This document shows positions 11,768-23,439 of a stretch of 64,000 nt of DNA, one piece after another. Location of the stretch: contig JALGPY010000007.1 in the NCBI GenBank assembly GCA_023055425.1, positions 15,944,001 to 16,008,000 of the forward strand, written 5' to 3'. The position numbers and the translations under genes were made by a program. Below the pieces are notes generated by a model. The model worked only from the letters and a program-made list of their open reading frames with translations, did no database searches and was not told the origin of the DNA. Source of the DNA: Linanthus parryae. Taxonomy: Eukaryota; Streptophyta; Magnoliopsida; Ericales; Polemoniaceae. Position 1 is the stretch's first letter. Every line of letters begins with the position of its first letter.

Positions 11768-13646
11768 TCAACTAACAAAATTAAGATCACCGCAGTAGTC
11801 AAAAGATGTAACACATTAGAGGATATGTTGAGTAATTTAAAGAGGAGAATTATTAACAAGTTTAATGGGTTACTTACCAATTATTAGTATGTATTTTGGC
11901 AAAAAAAAGGACAAAAGAAAAAAGCAATATTTTGTTCAATTAAAAACACTTGTTTTATAAAACAAAGGTTCTAAAGAGGCACTTAATAATCACCCTAAAT
12001 CCCTATGGTGGACAAGACAAAGACAGTACCACCACTATCTCCTCACCTTTCCAAGAATCAATCAAACCTCAACTTAACCATCACTTATTATTAAACACTC
12101 CTTGCCTTTTAAGGTAAGTAAGATTAATTAAGCATAAAGTGCACCTTCCTTTATTAAACTAATGGATAGGGTTTGTTCCAAATTATTATAATAATGATAC
12201 TCCTAAGTACTACTCAACTCCCACCTAATTCCACTCGTTCCCGCAGAGCAAACATAGCATACAACCATTTCTTCAGTTATAAGTAACCCTAACTTAACTG
12301 ATTCAGATCAGACAACTTTTCTTTTACTGGTCTCTTATAGTACGTCCCTTATCATCTATCGTTTTAGATGATTAATGATGTAATTTTTGAATTTTGAATT
12401 AATTACTACATTGGGTATGGGCCAGTGGACAACGAGAAAACAAAGAACATGCAATGCAAAGAAAATAAAGCGATTTTGACTACACTGGTGTACAGCGAGC
12501 AAATCCGAGTTTCCATTATGGTGATGATATGACAAACCAATTACTAAAAACTACAATTATGACTTGTTTGCATCAACCAAAAACAAGTTGACTACTGCAA
12601 CATTTTTTTGTATTTTTATTTTGTGAGAAAACTACTAAAACATCTAATCTGCAACGTTTGTGGTAGAAATTCAATTGGAATAAGAACATCACTTTTCCTA
12701 AGAGGTGGTTTAAACCAAGTATTACAACTTATCGTGCAATAGCTGCACCGAATACTTTCTGGAAGATCGTTACTATTTGCCTTGAAAAGTGATATCAAAC
12801 ATAAGACAAAGATTAGCTGATCACTTAGCACAAAAATTAACAAGACAAGACATGATAAAGCCATCTAATCACAATCACTTAATGATGTGTTTTACATCAA
12901 ACTTACCTTAAAATTGCCAAAACAATACTTAAAAACAAAACAGAGATTGTGATTAGCCACCACCTTAATGAAAACCCACATAGATGGAACAAAATTAGAA
13001 AAACTAAGAGCCTGTTTGGTACCTGTTTAGTAATAAAAAAGCAACTCGAGAATATGTGTTTTTAACGTAAAAAGTACACGAGTTTTTCGCTTTAAGAGCC
13101 TAAAACATATGTTAAAACAATACTGTCAAACTCGATTAAATTATAAAAATTATTATAAATTTATTTAAAAACAAAGTTGTCAAACATGCAATAAGTTATG
13201 AGATATTATGCACATATACAAAATATTCTCCACAATGGAGGAGTATAAAGAGCAAAAAGTTTGCATAGTATAAAGCAGATAAAGAGCATAGGCAATGCTT
13301 GGCCTGGCCTGGCCTGGCCTCTATGTTACATTACTTTTCTTGCTGCTCCTTTCTCTCAGACAATGTAACATGTCTCTTTCTACACATATGTACTATCAAC
13401 AAAATCAAACATTAAACTAATCAAACAACAACCACAACTAAAACATGATTAATTAAGGAATTAATTGTAACTACAGACAGGGAAAACACATTTAAATAAA
13501 GTAACCATTTCTCTAGCTCTCTCTGGTGATCTGATATGATCTTCATAGTCATTAATTAGCTAAAAGACAGAAACCCCCCTTAAGCAAACACCTAATTGCT
13601 TTATTACCCCCATAATAACCCATTAAGAAGATTATAATGATTTAGA
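11768..13646. other. No gene; 3' flank of the ZF-HD gene
   Basis: AT-rich DNA downstream of the minus-strand homeodomain gene; the part next to 13646 probably holds its 3' UTR. A (GGCCT)4 pentanucleotide repeat occupies 13301-13320. Nothing else supported. Confidence 0.5.
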
Positions 13647-14720
13647 TTAAGAAGATGAGGATGACCCATTGGTGGTGGTGGTTGCAACATGAGCACTACT
13701 GCCATTCTGGTGGTGGAGGTGGTGGCTGATGTGGTGGTGGTGGTCATCGCGGTGGTGGTGGTGGAGGTGGAAATGGGTGGTGGCAGTTTCCTCCGGGCTA
13801 CTCCTGCTGCCACCGCCGCTGGTGTTCCCTGAATTGTTCCCGTTGGTGATGACCACGGTGGCGCTGTGGTGGTTGTTGTTGGCGGCGTTGGTGGCGGAGG
13901 AGGAACCATCGCGCTTGCCCAATGTGTTCTTGTTGTTGTGCATCCACACCTTGAAAACCACCTTTTCGATCCCAATCTCGTTGCAGAACTCATTAATCAG
14001 ATCCTCTTCCCTCTTCTGCATCTTCCACCCAATCCTCTCCGCAATCTCCTGCATTCTCGCCTTCTGCTCCGCGGTAAACTTCGTCCTGAACCGTTTCCTG
14101 CCGGTAGAATTTCCCAAATTACCCCCACCGCCGGGGAAGTTTTCAACCGGATGACCGGCCACGCCGGTTGAGAGTGCAAGCAGCATGTGTGGAGCAGACG
14201 GGTAGTAGGAGGAGGAGATCGGCGGGGGAGAAGCGGAATTGGGGCTCCTCGGGAGGGCAGGCGGGGGAGGCGGGGGGTGGTGGCGGTGGAGGGGTTGATA
14301 CTCAATCACCTGCTGCCCGGAGCTGCCCGAGGGCAGCTGAGGGGTATCGTCGGGCTCGCGGCGGTGGAAGTTGCGGTGGCAGCCGCAGGCGGCGCATTTG
14401 AGGGAAGTGGGGTCGGTGGGGTTGGAGGCGGGGGAGGGCATGAACTCGCCACAGCCGTCCACGGCGTGGGCCCCAAGGCTAGCGGCGTGGTTCTTGAGAC
14501 ATTCCTTGTAGGTAATCACCACCGGGTGGTGGTGGTGGACAATTGGGAGGTGGCGCTTGAGTACGCCGTTGGTGAACCCTAACGGCTTGCTGTTGTTGCC
14601 GCCGTTCAGCTGGTGGATCCGTGGCGGTGCTTCTGTTTCCGCCTCCGGGGTTTTAACGGTTGCGGTGGGTGGAAAGACTGCTGTGGCGGTGGCGGTGGCG
14701 GTGGGGGGTGATGTTTCCAT
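13647..14720 (-). CDS. Zinc-finger homeodomain (ZF-HD) transcription factor, ZHD1-4-like
   Basis: This encodes a 357-residue plant-specific nuclear transcription factor. ZF-HD proteins dimerise through an N-terminal Cys/His finger and bind DNA through a divergent homeodomain, usually at ATTA-core sites. Numbering from the ATG at 14720, the ZF-HD dimerisation domain covers about residues 69-122 ([21 protein letters not shown] through [14 protein letters not shown], all finger Cys/His present). The homeodomain covers about 208-271 and ends in the family hallmark WMHNNKN, where other homeodomains have WFQNRR. A Pro/His-rich linker and a Gly/Ser/His-rich tail flank these domains. The frame is open 12 bases further upstream but without an ATG, so the ATG in CCCCATGG was chosen. 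The single exon fits the family. Length and domain spacing suggest the Arabidopsis ZHD1-4 group; the exact orthologue is not assignable by eye. Confidence 0.96.
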   Translation of the reverse strand: METSPPTATATATAVFPPTATVKTPEAETEAPPRIHQLNGGNNSKPLGFTNGVLKRHLPIVHHHHPVVITYKECLKNHAASLGAHAVDGCGEFMPSPASNPTDPTSLKCAACGCHRNFHRREPDDTPQLPSGSSGQQVIEYQPLHRHHPPPPPPALPRSPNSASPPPISSSYYPSAPHMLLALSTGVAGHPVENFPGGGGNLGNSTGRKRFRTKFTAEQKARMQEIAERIGWKMQKREEDLINEFCNEIGIEKVVFKVWMHNNKNTLGKRDGSSSATNAANNNHHSATVVITNGNNSGNTSGGGSRSSPEETATTHFHLHHHHRDDHHHHISHHLHHQNGSSAHVATTTTNGSSSSS

Positions 14721-15110
14721 GGGGAAGATCAAATCTAAAGCATTAAAAACTAAAAAGGGTCTTTGTAGTTCAAGTGGGTGTTGTTGTTGTTGTTGTTGTT
14801 GGAGGGAGATAGAACTAGTTAAGAGGAGGAGGTGGTTAATAGAGATGGGTTAGGACTTAGGGTTATCCATGGATTGATGATGATGAGTGAAATGGTGAAG
14901 ACTACTGAGATAGAGAGAGGTTAGAGAGAGGAAATTGGGGGGGTTTTGGTTTTGGGTTGATGATGATGATGAGGATGATAATGGGGAAGAGAAGAGATGA
15001 CTGTAGATAATAAAGATCTGAGGTCTGTGGTTCTCCTTCTTAACCACTTGGCCTCCCCTTTTAACTATGGTTCTAATCCCTTGGGTCATCTCTCTTACCC
15101 AACTTGTGCT
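14721..15110 (-). promoter_or_regulatory. Probable 5' UTR and core promoter region of the ZF-HD gene
   Basis: Upstream (higher coordinates) of the ATG lies a leader rich in CT and CAA on the coding strand. It includes a (CAA)7 run (complement at 14780-14801) and several CTCTCTC blocks at 14910-14930. Such pyrimidine-rich leaders are common in plant transcription factor genes. I could not place a TATA box with confidence, so the transcription start is not defined. Confidence 0.4.
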
Positions 15111-17656
15111 TTGCCCTAATAATTATTCCATGCATGAGGTATATCATATCAATTTGATTACATAAGAAAACACTAAAATCAGATAGTTTATAGCAATTAT
15201 ATCAAAATATCGAGATTTTAAAATATCGTGTTCAACATGAGGTTTTTCTGCACAAAATCTTATTCAGAACATGAAGTTTAAACATGCAGGGCAGCCTCAA
15301 CTCTGAGACGAGATGTCTACAAGAGGTGGGGCTGCCCAACATGTTCTAAATGGAGTTTTATGCAAGAACTCGTGTTGAACACGAGATTTCAAAGTCACCC
15401 TATTTCGGTAATTTTCTTGTAAACATCCGAATTTCGGTTTTTTGTACCAAAGTATCCTAGTCTTTAATCTTTCTCCTCTTTCATCCAATTTATCAGTTTT
15501 ATTTTTAAGTCAATTTTGATTTTGTGATTTGAGTTACTAAACAACACAAGACCATTATGACAATGTTAATAAGTATTCTTCTCTCTTAGAATGTGCGACT
15601 TCTTGTTCTTTCAAGTATTTTAAGGAGATTAATTGATTAGAAAAATGATACATCACATTATTGTCGAGTAGCATTAACTTTACAACATTATGAAAAGGAG
15701 TTAACGAATTCCGTAACCGATCTCTAGTCAAATCAACTAATACCAAATAATTAAAAAAAAAATAATACTCTCATTTTGGGGCTAAAATTATTAATCGAAT
15801 AATATAATTAAAAGTTGTATGAAAAGTCAAACAAAACATATAAAAAAGACAGAGAGAGTACCAAATGACATTTGAATATGAATGACAATGAAAGGGAAAT
15901 GAGTCATGAGAAATGGCAATGGTCTAATCTCTAGTGCGAGGGCATGTAAATGCATCATATTTAATTGTTGCAGGATATATGAGGTGAGAATGGAGACGTT
16001 AATAAAACTTATCAATAGGGTTATATTCCGTTTTATAAGTAATAGGTAGATCATATGTGAGTTCTATATCGAACTTAGGGTTGCGTAATCTCAATTTAAT
16101 ATGTACATAATTCACTCAAACAAACCTCTTTATTCCATCACATGGTTTAAATCGGGCTTCGCTATCCCAAACCAAACTTTCATTTTTGAGCGTCAGTTTC
16201 TTATCACATGCAAGAGAATGATAAAAATATTAATCTTTGTGCACGGGACTCTTTTCTTATTAAGCCTACTAAAACAATCTTCATTCCTTGTTTAACATCA
16301 TTTCAAACTACCTTCTTCCCAAGGTATTAATCAAGTTTGACAAACGACTTGCAGATGTCAACATATAAGTACATCCCTTGTAGCATTTTCACGAAGGTTT
16401 TTGTGGTTACCATCATTATAAACTCGCCAATATTATAACAACTTGTCATATTCAACATAAACTATAGATGTAATCCTGAATGAATACCGTAGTCAAACTC
16501 ACTTTAAAAAAGTAGCTACTTGAAGAGAGTATAATTCATGTACAAATTATAGTAATGTTTTGTGGGTCAAATCATTTTCTACGTGAAGAGGGTATATAAA
16601 GTGAGGTGATATGCGGAGGTGTGAGGGCAAAATATTTGGAATACCTAAGGCCGAATTATAAATATTAAAGTTAATTATAGGATAATACCGTCTCAGCTGG
16701 GAAACAAATTTGTAACAAATTTGTAGTACATATTACTCGTTTATAATGGAACTTTGGAGTGTATACTTTAGAAAAGTAAATGAAGTGTAGTACTTGTTCC
16801 ACCAATAATGTGAACTCACCATGCCCTGTGTGACCCATATGGTGGTGTGTTAGCATAATTCTCATCATAGTAGAAAATAGGGCTCCCTTAAAGTACTACT
16901 TTGGTATTTTAATTTGTTGATCAAATATAAAATAATTAAGACAGAAAGGGTATTTATTGTTGTATTCATAATTTTTTTTTCATTTTTTTATGAAACGGTA
17001 TCACATCTTAAAGATGGGATTGATAATACGATGATTAAAAATGAAGGCATGCAATTTTCTTGGACATCAGAGAAAACATATAACCCAATACTTAGAGCTT
17101 TGTGAGACTATCATGCCTCGCGTTCAAGACCCCCCAGGTTGTTAGAATCAAAAAGTAAATATGACTTAGTACGTGGTATAAAAAAAAGAATTTTACCTTG
17201 AATAAATTTGATTTTACCTTGAATATTAATTTGTGGATATGGGTTGACCCAGTGAGTTGAACTTGTTGTTCCTGGTTTTGGGAAGTAGTACTTGCACCGC
17301 TTGAGCATTTACTTCTCTAACCCATAATTTTGGCAAGCTTTGCAGAATTGGACAAGACCCCTTTAACACTCAACCCTGACACTTGACATGGGCATTCAAA
17401 TTCTGTTCACCTAAATGACAAAACAGTACTCCACAATTGCATCACTTTTGGTAGTTCCTCTGGGGTTATTTGGTCAATTGCCTTTTCCCTTTGTCGTGCT
17501 TGTTCCAGAAAACATGATTTCTCTGTGTTTTAATCCATTCAAAATTCAAAATTGGCTGGCTTATTCTTCGGATGAAATGTATTTGAAAAATGAACAAAGG
17601 ATTACAGGAATTGTTGAGTCATCTCCTCATGTACTAGTGCCTCGAAAGAATGGAAA
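15111..17656. other. No gene recognised
   Basis: AT-rich intergenic DNA. The only readable structures are short imperfect inverted repeats near 15285-15340 (GGGCAGCC with GGCTGCCC) and chance frames below 70 codons. Confidence 0.55.
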
Positions 17657-17669
17657 CATTTGTGTACAA

Positions 17670-17769
17670 ATTTTGTTTTAGAAATCGTTTTTGTCGCCAA
17701 TCGGGTTTGAACCCAGGACCTCATGCATGGGTTTTCGACGGTCTACCACTTGAGCTACCACCCTAGCTG
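17670..17769 (-). mobile_element. Short tRNA-derived SINE
   Basis: On the minus strand a Pol III A-box-like TGGTAGCTCAAGTGG and a B-box-like GGGTTCAAACCC are spaced as in tRNA-derived SINEs. The 3' end is A-rich (AAAACAAAAT). Flanks CATTTGTGTACAA (17657-17669) and CATTTGTATACAA (17770-17782) form a 13-bp TSD with one mismatch. It does not fold as an intact tRNA, since acceptor pairing is absent. Confidence 0.75.
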
Positions 17770-17916
17770 CATTTGTATACAATTCTACTATCAGGTTGGA
17801 TGACAGTTGCAAATCAGTCAATGTTTAAATAACAAATCTTAACTTTAGTATTAATAACAAACCTTAACTTCAGTATTAGATTGCCAATAGTTCCCGAATC
17901 ATCAATCTTTGGGGCC

Positions 17917-18113
17917 GGTAACAATTGCCTTTCAAACAATGTCGTACTAGCAACGCTCAGAGCCAGTAACGGTTACATATCAATCAATACTGTAATAAAA
18001 ACGTTTAGGGTCGGCAGCAGTTGCATATCAAACAATTTTGTAATAATAAAATTTAGGGTCTGTAACAGTTGCCGATCAATCAATATTGTAATAGTAACGC
18101 ATTTTTGTGTTTA
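17917..18113 (+). repeat. 48-bp minisatellite, about four units
   Basis: Successive units begin (G)GTAAC(A/G)(A/G)TT and contain TATCAATCAATA(C/T)TGTAATA, each about 48 bp and 70-85 percent similar. One further unit and the start of another occur at about 18455-18520, directly before the LTR element at 18521. Related sequence is also inside the repeat at 18229-18376. Confidence 0.75.
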
Positions 18114-18228
18114 AGGGAACACGTCGTTTCCCTCAACAACTACTAAACTTGTCGTTTTCGAGAGAAAATGTAGTTGGGAAAAAGAGAATTAATAACCGAA
18201 TTCTGAAGTCGTCTCGTGTTGCGGAAGA

Positions 18229-18376
18229 ATCTTGAATAAAGCTAATATGCTTTGTACATATTCTTTATCAGACATACAACATTCACCGATCAATCAATAC
18301 AGTAACAATACTAATATGATCTTAAGAAAATAGTTATAATAAATAACAACACATGTCATTTGTTACAGGAGCAGTC
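18229..18376 (+). repeat. 150-bp direct repeat, left copy
   Basis: It matches 21243-21390 at roughly 70-75 percent; the shared end is GTCATTTGTTACAGGAGC. The two copies bracket the LTR element 18521-21240 but are far longer than any TSD. They were probably a pre-existing duplication, or part of a larger repeat into which the element inserted. Confidence 0.65.
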
Positions 18377-18520
18377 CGTAAACCGTAGGTCTAGTCATAT
18401 TCGCCCCGATATGAAGACACGACACAGACCTAACACAAAATTAGCAGGTATGGGTCAGTAACAATTGTCTTTCAATCAATACTGTAATAGAAATGCTTAG
18501 AGTCGGTAACAGTTGCCTAT

Positions 18521-21240
18521 TGTAGATAGTCTAAATCATAATCCAAGTTCACAACCACGTGGACCAACAACAACTCACAACTGGCTACCTCACCATGCAC
18601 CATGCGCACCATAATATGTCATGTCAACACACGGAGACCTCGAGACAATATCATGTCAACACATGGGGATCTCGAGACAGAGTTCCCTCGCAAATCGCAA
18701 CTCGCACGGGAACATGGGTATCTAGTGATTTGAAGGCTGGAATAAACCTCGACGCAGGTGGTTGATGTCCCAACTACAACCCTCGTGTGTCATAATGAAG
18801 AATTGGTCAAATCTCTGTATATGTGAATCTAGTAACGATTTTTCCGCGATATCCGTCATTAGATCTGCAACGATTAACTTAATGGCCTTAATGGGGGTGT
18901 GATTAACGTCATAACTCCCCATGACCATTGCTACTGAATGTGTATATATAGGATATATATCCTCTTCATAGAGGTTCGAATAATTCATTATTCATAAGCA
19001 ACCCCAAGATGTTTCTCTCATCACACATTACTTATTTCCGTTCCCCATCTCCACCAATCCTCCTTTGTCTCCATATCTACGGACCACCAACACTTGTACT
19101 ACCTTTCCTGAAGAACGCCTTGTCTTCATCCCCATCACATAAACCCATGTATGTTGGTGAACCTAACGTGAAGCTTCAACAAGCTTTTGGTGATTCAACA
19201 ATGTCAAGTGGAGGAGATGGTCTTGATGGAACTGTTTCTCCCGACAACAGGGAGGTTCTACAAACAGTCCAAGCCAACCAACAGTTGGCTAACAAGAAAC
19301 GTCAAAGATTTTTTGATCATACAATAACAGTCGTGCAAGCATTAGCAGCTACCATAGCGAATATGCAAGCCCATATGGCCCAAATGACGTAACTTATTAA
19401 CGATATAGCTACCATTAACAACCAGGGGAATGAGGCTCTTTGCCAGAGAGATCTCATCCGTACAAAGTTTCTTGAACACACCAAACTTGGGAATTCCAGA
19501 CCTCGCCAGTGGCGGTGAGGATGAGTCTTTCCTCCTCAATACGCATGTTGTGACACCCAGTCTCACTCCAAAAAAATGGAACAATCAAGATCCTCTCTCA
19601 GCTTACATCCTAGCAGCATACCAAAAGCTTTTACTGCGACTGCACGCACCCTGCAGACATTGTAGATTGGTTTGTGACATGCTTGATGTGTGTGCTATTG
19701 AGGACTATCAAGATTGGAGAAATACATTCTCCAATCCTCCATCAGATCGGACGCGGTATATTTTGCGTGGGAACTCGATTTCAGAGTAAGGGTAATATTT
19801 GAATTTAATCACAAGCCTATGAGTTTTCTTCATTTCAGCCAAAACCCAGTCATCGCGCTCAGGCACTTCCCGAAGAACTATGATATTATATTTGGAAGGT
19901 ATAGAGGGATGTCATGCGAGTTTTGCATTATGGCTTGACAGTAGTCATAGCCATCAGAAGATGGGGATTTTCTCCACAAGTAATTTGCGAGCTTCTTCTG
20001 TGTTTCTGCGAGACATCTTGTTGACCGTTGCCTAAAAGGGAAGGGGGGCAAAAAGTGAAAATCTTAAGTTAACCCCCAATTTTTTTTATTGAAGATTCGA
20101 AGATTTTGCATATATCTTGAAAGCAAGTCAACAATATCTACTTACTTTGAAGATCGAAAAGAAAGAGAAGAGTGAAAGCCTTCTGGGTTCCCATGATTTG
20201 ATGAACATGGAGATGAAAGTCCAAATGATTTGTAGATTTCATCGAAATGTTGAACAAATCTGCAAACTTGCTCAAGAGAAAACACTTGCTAAAAGAAATC
20301 AAGGATTTGGTAAAAGAAATCTATGAAAGAAAATGGTTTGCTTAATTAATAGAAGTAGTTGCATCATCATCTGAATCTCAAATGGTTGAGCGTTCTTCCT
20401 CAACTGAACTGCTGAATTCATGCAGTGCGTGTGCGCTCGTCGCACTCACAATAAAGAGACCATGTCAACCGTTGTTTTTTCTCAACTGTCAGATAGGGCC
20501 AGGTGAAAGGTCGCTGGCATATTTGGATCTCCCCGATGCTGCTATAACTAGTAGGCTATCATGAGCTATTAATATGATGAGAGAACTGCTGAATCGCCTT
20601 CACAAGGGGGCTCCACATGTGTACGAGGCCATGCGATCTCAACCTATGCGCAAGGGGGCTATTTATATGGTCTAAATCATGGTCAAAGTCCGTAGCCACG
20701 CGAACCAATCAGAAGCTTGCAACTTGATACCTCACCATGTGCCATGCACACCGTAACATTACATGTCAGCAGATGGAGACCTCGAGATATAGTCCCCTGG
20801 TAGATCGTAGGTCACACGGAAACCAATGGATCTAGTGGTTTCGAGGCTGGAATAAGGATCGTCTTAGTTGGTTTCTATCTCATCAGCAACTCTTGTGTGT
20901 CGTAAGGGAGACTTAGTCAAGTATCTATATATGCGGATCGAGTAACTGTTTCCCCGTGCTATCCATTGTTATATCCGCAACGGCTAACTTGATGGCCTTA
21001 ATGGGGGCGTGATTAACGACATACCCCCCCCCCCAATGATCGTTGCTACTAGATCGTTGCTACTATATAGGAGAGACATCCGCTTCATAGAGTTCAGATA
21101 ATTCATTATTCATAAGCCACCCCAAGTAGTCTCTCTCCTTCATCACACATTGCTTATATCAAATCCCCATCTCTACCATTATTCTCGTGTTTCCATACCT
21201 ACGGATCACCAAGACTTGTACTAGTAGTCCTGAAGAGTCT
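18521..21240 (+). mobile_element. Degraded LTR retrotransposon, probably gypsy Tat-related
   Basis: Two direct repeats of about 600 bp: left LTR about 18521-19131 (starts TGTAGATAGTCTAAATC) and right LTR about 20660-21240, which is preceded by a polypurine tract CAAGGGGGC (20651-20659). Both contain ACTTAATGGCCTTAATGGGGG-like and GTATATATAGG (promoter TATA) blocks. A third copy lies at 36208-38430. The start TGTAGATA and the internal block resemble the LTR of the gypsy element at 54866 read on the minus strand. The 1.5-kb interior has a short open stretch (19148-19392) that may be a gag remnant, but no polymerase motif. Ends lack a clear TSD. Confidence 0.65.
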
Positions 21241-21242
21241 CA

Positions 21243-21390
21243 AATGAAGCTAATATTCTGTATACTTATTACGTATCAGACATGTTACAATTATCGAACA
21301 ATCAATAATGTAACAATACTAATATGATTTTAAGAAAATAATTTAATAACTAACAAAATGCGTCATTTGTTACAGGAGCTAACATTCTGT
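21243..21390 (+). repeat. 150-bp direct repeat, right copy
   Basis: Partner of 18229-18376. It starts within AATGAAGCTAATATTCTG and ends GTCATTTGTTACAGGAGC. No function visible. Confidence 0.65.
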
Positions 21391-22602
21391 ACTAGGTCAT
21401 CAATGTCTGACCAGGCACGACAAGAAGTAGTGTGTATGGGTAGACATGAACCCATCATAGGTCAAAACGGGGGACTCGAATGTGATACAGGAATAAACAA
21501 GTTGGGTTGGCTTAACCTGCAAAACACAAAAAGACATGTTTCAACCCAAGTAACGAAAAAAAAAATATATATTCATCCATTTCATCATTAGCCATTCTCT
21601 CAAACAAGCAAATAGGTATAATCCTAACAAAATCCGAATCGCAGTTAGCGGGTTTGTGTCAAGATGAAACGACAACGGATCAAAGAAAGTCGACTTGAAA
21701 GTGACACAAAATAAACATATCGAGTTTGGGTGACCAATTTTGGACCTGACACGATTCTACCAAACCCGCGACCCGGCGTGTTGATCCGAATTGCAAGGTC
21801 TAATAAATACAAAAGGTGTTAACACTTAACATGCCCTAAGTACAATAGCATCTGATAGATAGTGCATGCCTGGGAACCTGAAATTTAATCAGTTTTAATA
21901 AAATCCATCATTTAATGTAACTTCATTTGTTATGTTGTTTATCAAATCCGGTCAAAATGTATTCTAGACCAATAATTCACAAATTATTTAATTTTCAAAT
22001 TGACAAAACCTCTCACATTTTACAAATTTTGTGCTCATACAAAATAGTGTTTAAAGTTTTAATTATTTCATTTTTAACTATCTAATTTTCTAAATTTTTC
22101 AATCTGATTATTTGAATTTTCAATTTGTACCAAACGCCTCATAGTAATGTGATACATTCTTATGGGATAACATCTGTGGAAAAAGATTAGGACAGCTTTC
22201 CTCCACTAATATGGATAGAGTTAAGACGTCATAAAATATTGTTATTGTAGACTTTCATAGTTCGCCGAGGAAGTGAGCCTTCCATCAGGAAAGAGACGGC
22301 TTCTGTGAAGTACTTCTATAAATATTAACAAACCGTTTAAGAGGACTTTTGTCAGGTAATATGTGAGCATTGGGGAGTGAAATGTCAAACTAATATTTTA
22401 AGTGGGCGTAATATTTTTAATTAGCTGCATTCTTGGTGTTACGCCACGTGTTAAGCCGCCATAGCCGTGGCAAATCCAGATTTACACCAAGTTTTCATTA
22501 CCTCTAAGCTTCATCAGAAAGAAAGCAACCAGTAACCTCTAAGAAGTAAACTAAATTAATTTGAACTCCCAGAAACATGAGATCTTTTACGAAGTTGCTT
22601 TT
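21391..22602. other. No gene recognised
   Basis: AT-rich DNA without supported features; short chance frames only. Confidence 0.55.
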
Positions 22603-23063
22603 GGGTGGGTTTGTTATGACTTTTTGGATTTTAAGTTGATTTTTTAGTTGTTGTAAAAAAAGATCGTGATAAAATAGTTGATGAAAAAAGATGAATGAAT
22701 TTGATGAAAAAAGTTATGATGTTAAAAAGTTGTGATGCAACACTTTTGTTTGTTAGTGAAAATTATCATATATTTTTTATATTTACTAATAAAATTATAG
22801 TATGTCTAATTAGATGTCATAGTATGTTGGTAAAAAAAAGGTAGAAGTAAATTGGCCATTTTTATTGTTTAAGAAGAAAAAAGTCCTAAAAAAGTTCATG
22901 AAACCCAATTTTTTTCATAATTCAGTTTTATATTACAAGACAAAAGCCAAAATCCAAAAAACTGACACAGAAAAAGTCATACCAAACTTTTCAGAAAAGC
23001 TCAAAACAGATTAAAAGTTCAAAGTGGATTAAAAGCTGAAAATAAATCATACCAAACCCACTC
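22603..23063. mobile_element. MITE-like element with GTGGGTTTG inverted ends
   Basis: Left end GGGTGGGTTTGTTATGACTT and right end (inverted) GAGTGGGTTTGGTATGATTT match in 17 of 21 positions over an AT-rich, non-coding 460-bp body. I found no convincing TSD, so the superfamily (hAT-like?) is open. Confidence 0.55.
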
Positions 23064-23439
23064 TTTGTCTTTTCTGTCATCTGGTCAATTATATTGGGTT
23101 AATTGCGAAACACCACCCTCTGGTTGGAGGTTTGTGCAAAACACTCCCAGGTTCAAAATGATGCAAAACACCTTGTGGTTTGATTTTTGTGCGAAAAGGG
23201 GGTATTTCACCCGGGGCCGTCAAAGAAGATGTAGAAGCAGGAAGAAAACACAATCCGGACTTCGATGGAACAGAAGACCACAATCTAACCATAAGCATAT
23301 CTCAATTGAACCTAAGTTGAACTACTCAACAATATGCCTAATTCCAACCAAATCTTTAACCCTAATCAAATCAAAATCTTACCAGTATCAATTCAGAATA
23401 GATCCATAACCTAAAATCAAAACCTAAAACTGAACAAAA

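Noticed and set aside
11560..11880. 106-codon minus-strand frame
   Set aside because: Lies mostly within a Stowaway MITE; hydrophobic chance translation.
13729..14582. Long open frames on the plus strand opposite the ZF-HD gene
   Set aside because: They are antisense shadows of GC-rich, repeat-coded His/Pro/Gly tracts; no domain features.
17701..17765. Functional tRNA gene
   Set aside because: Acceptor and anticodon stems do not pair; A/B boxes, A-rich end and TSD fit a SINE better.
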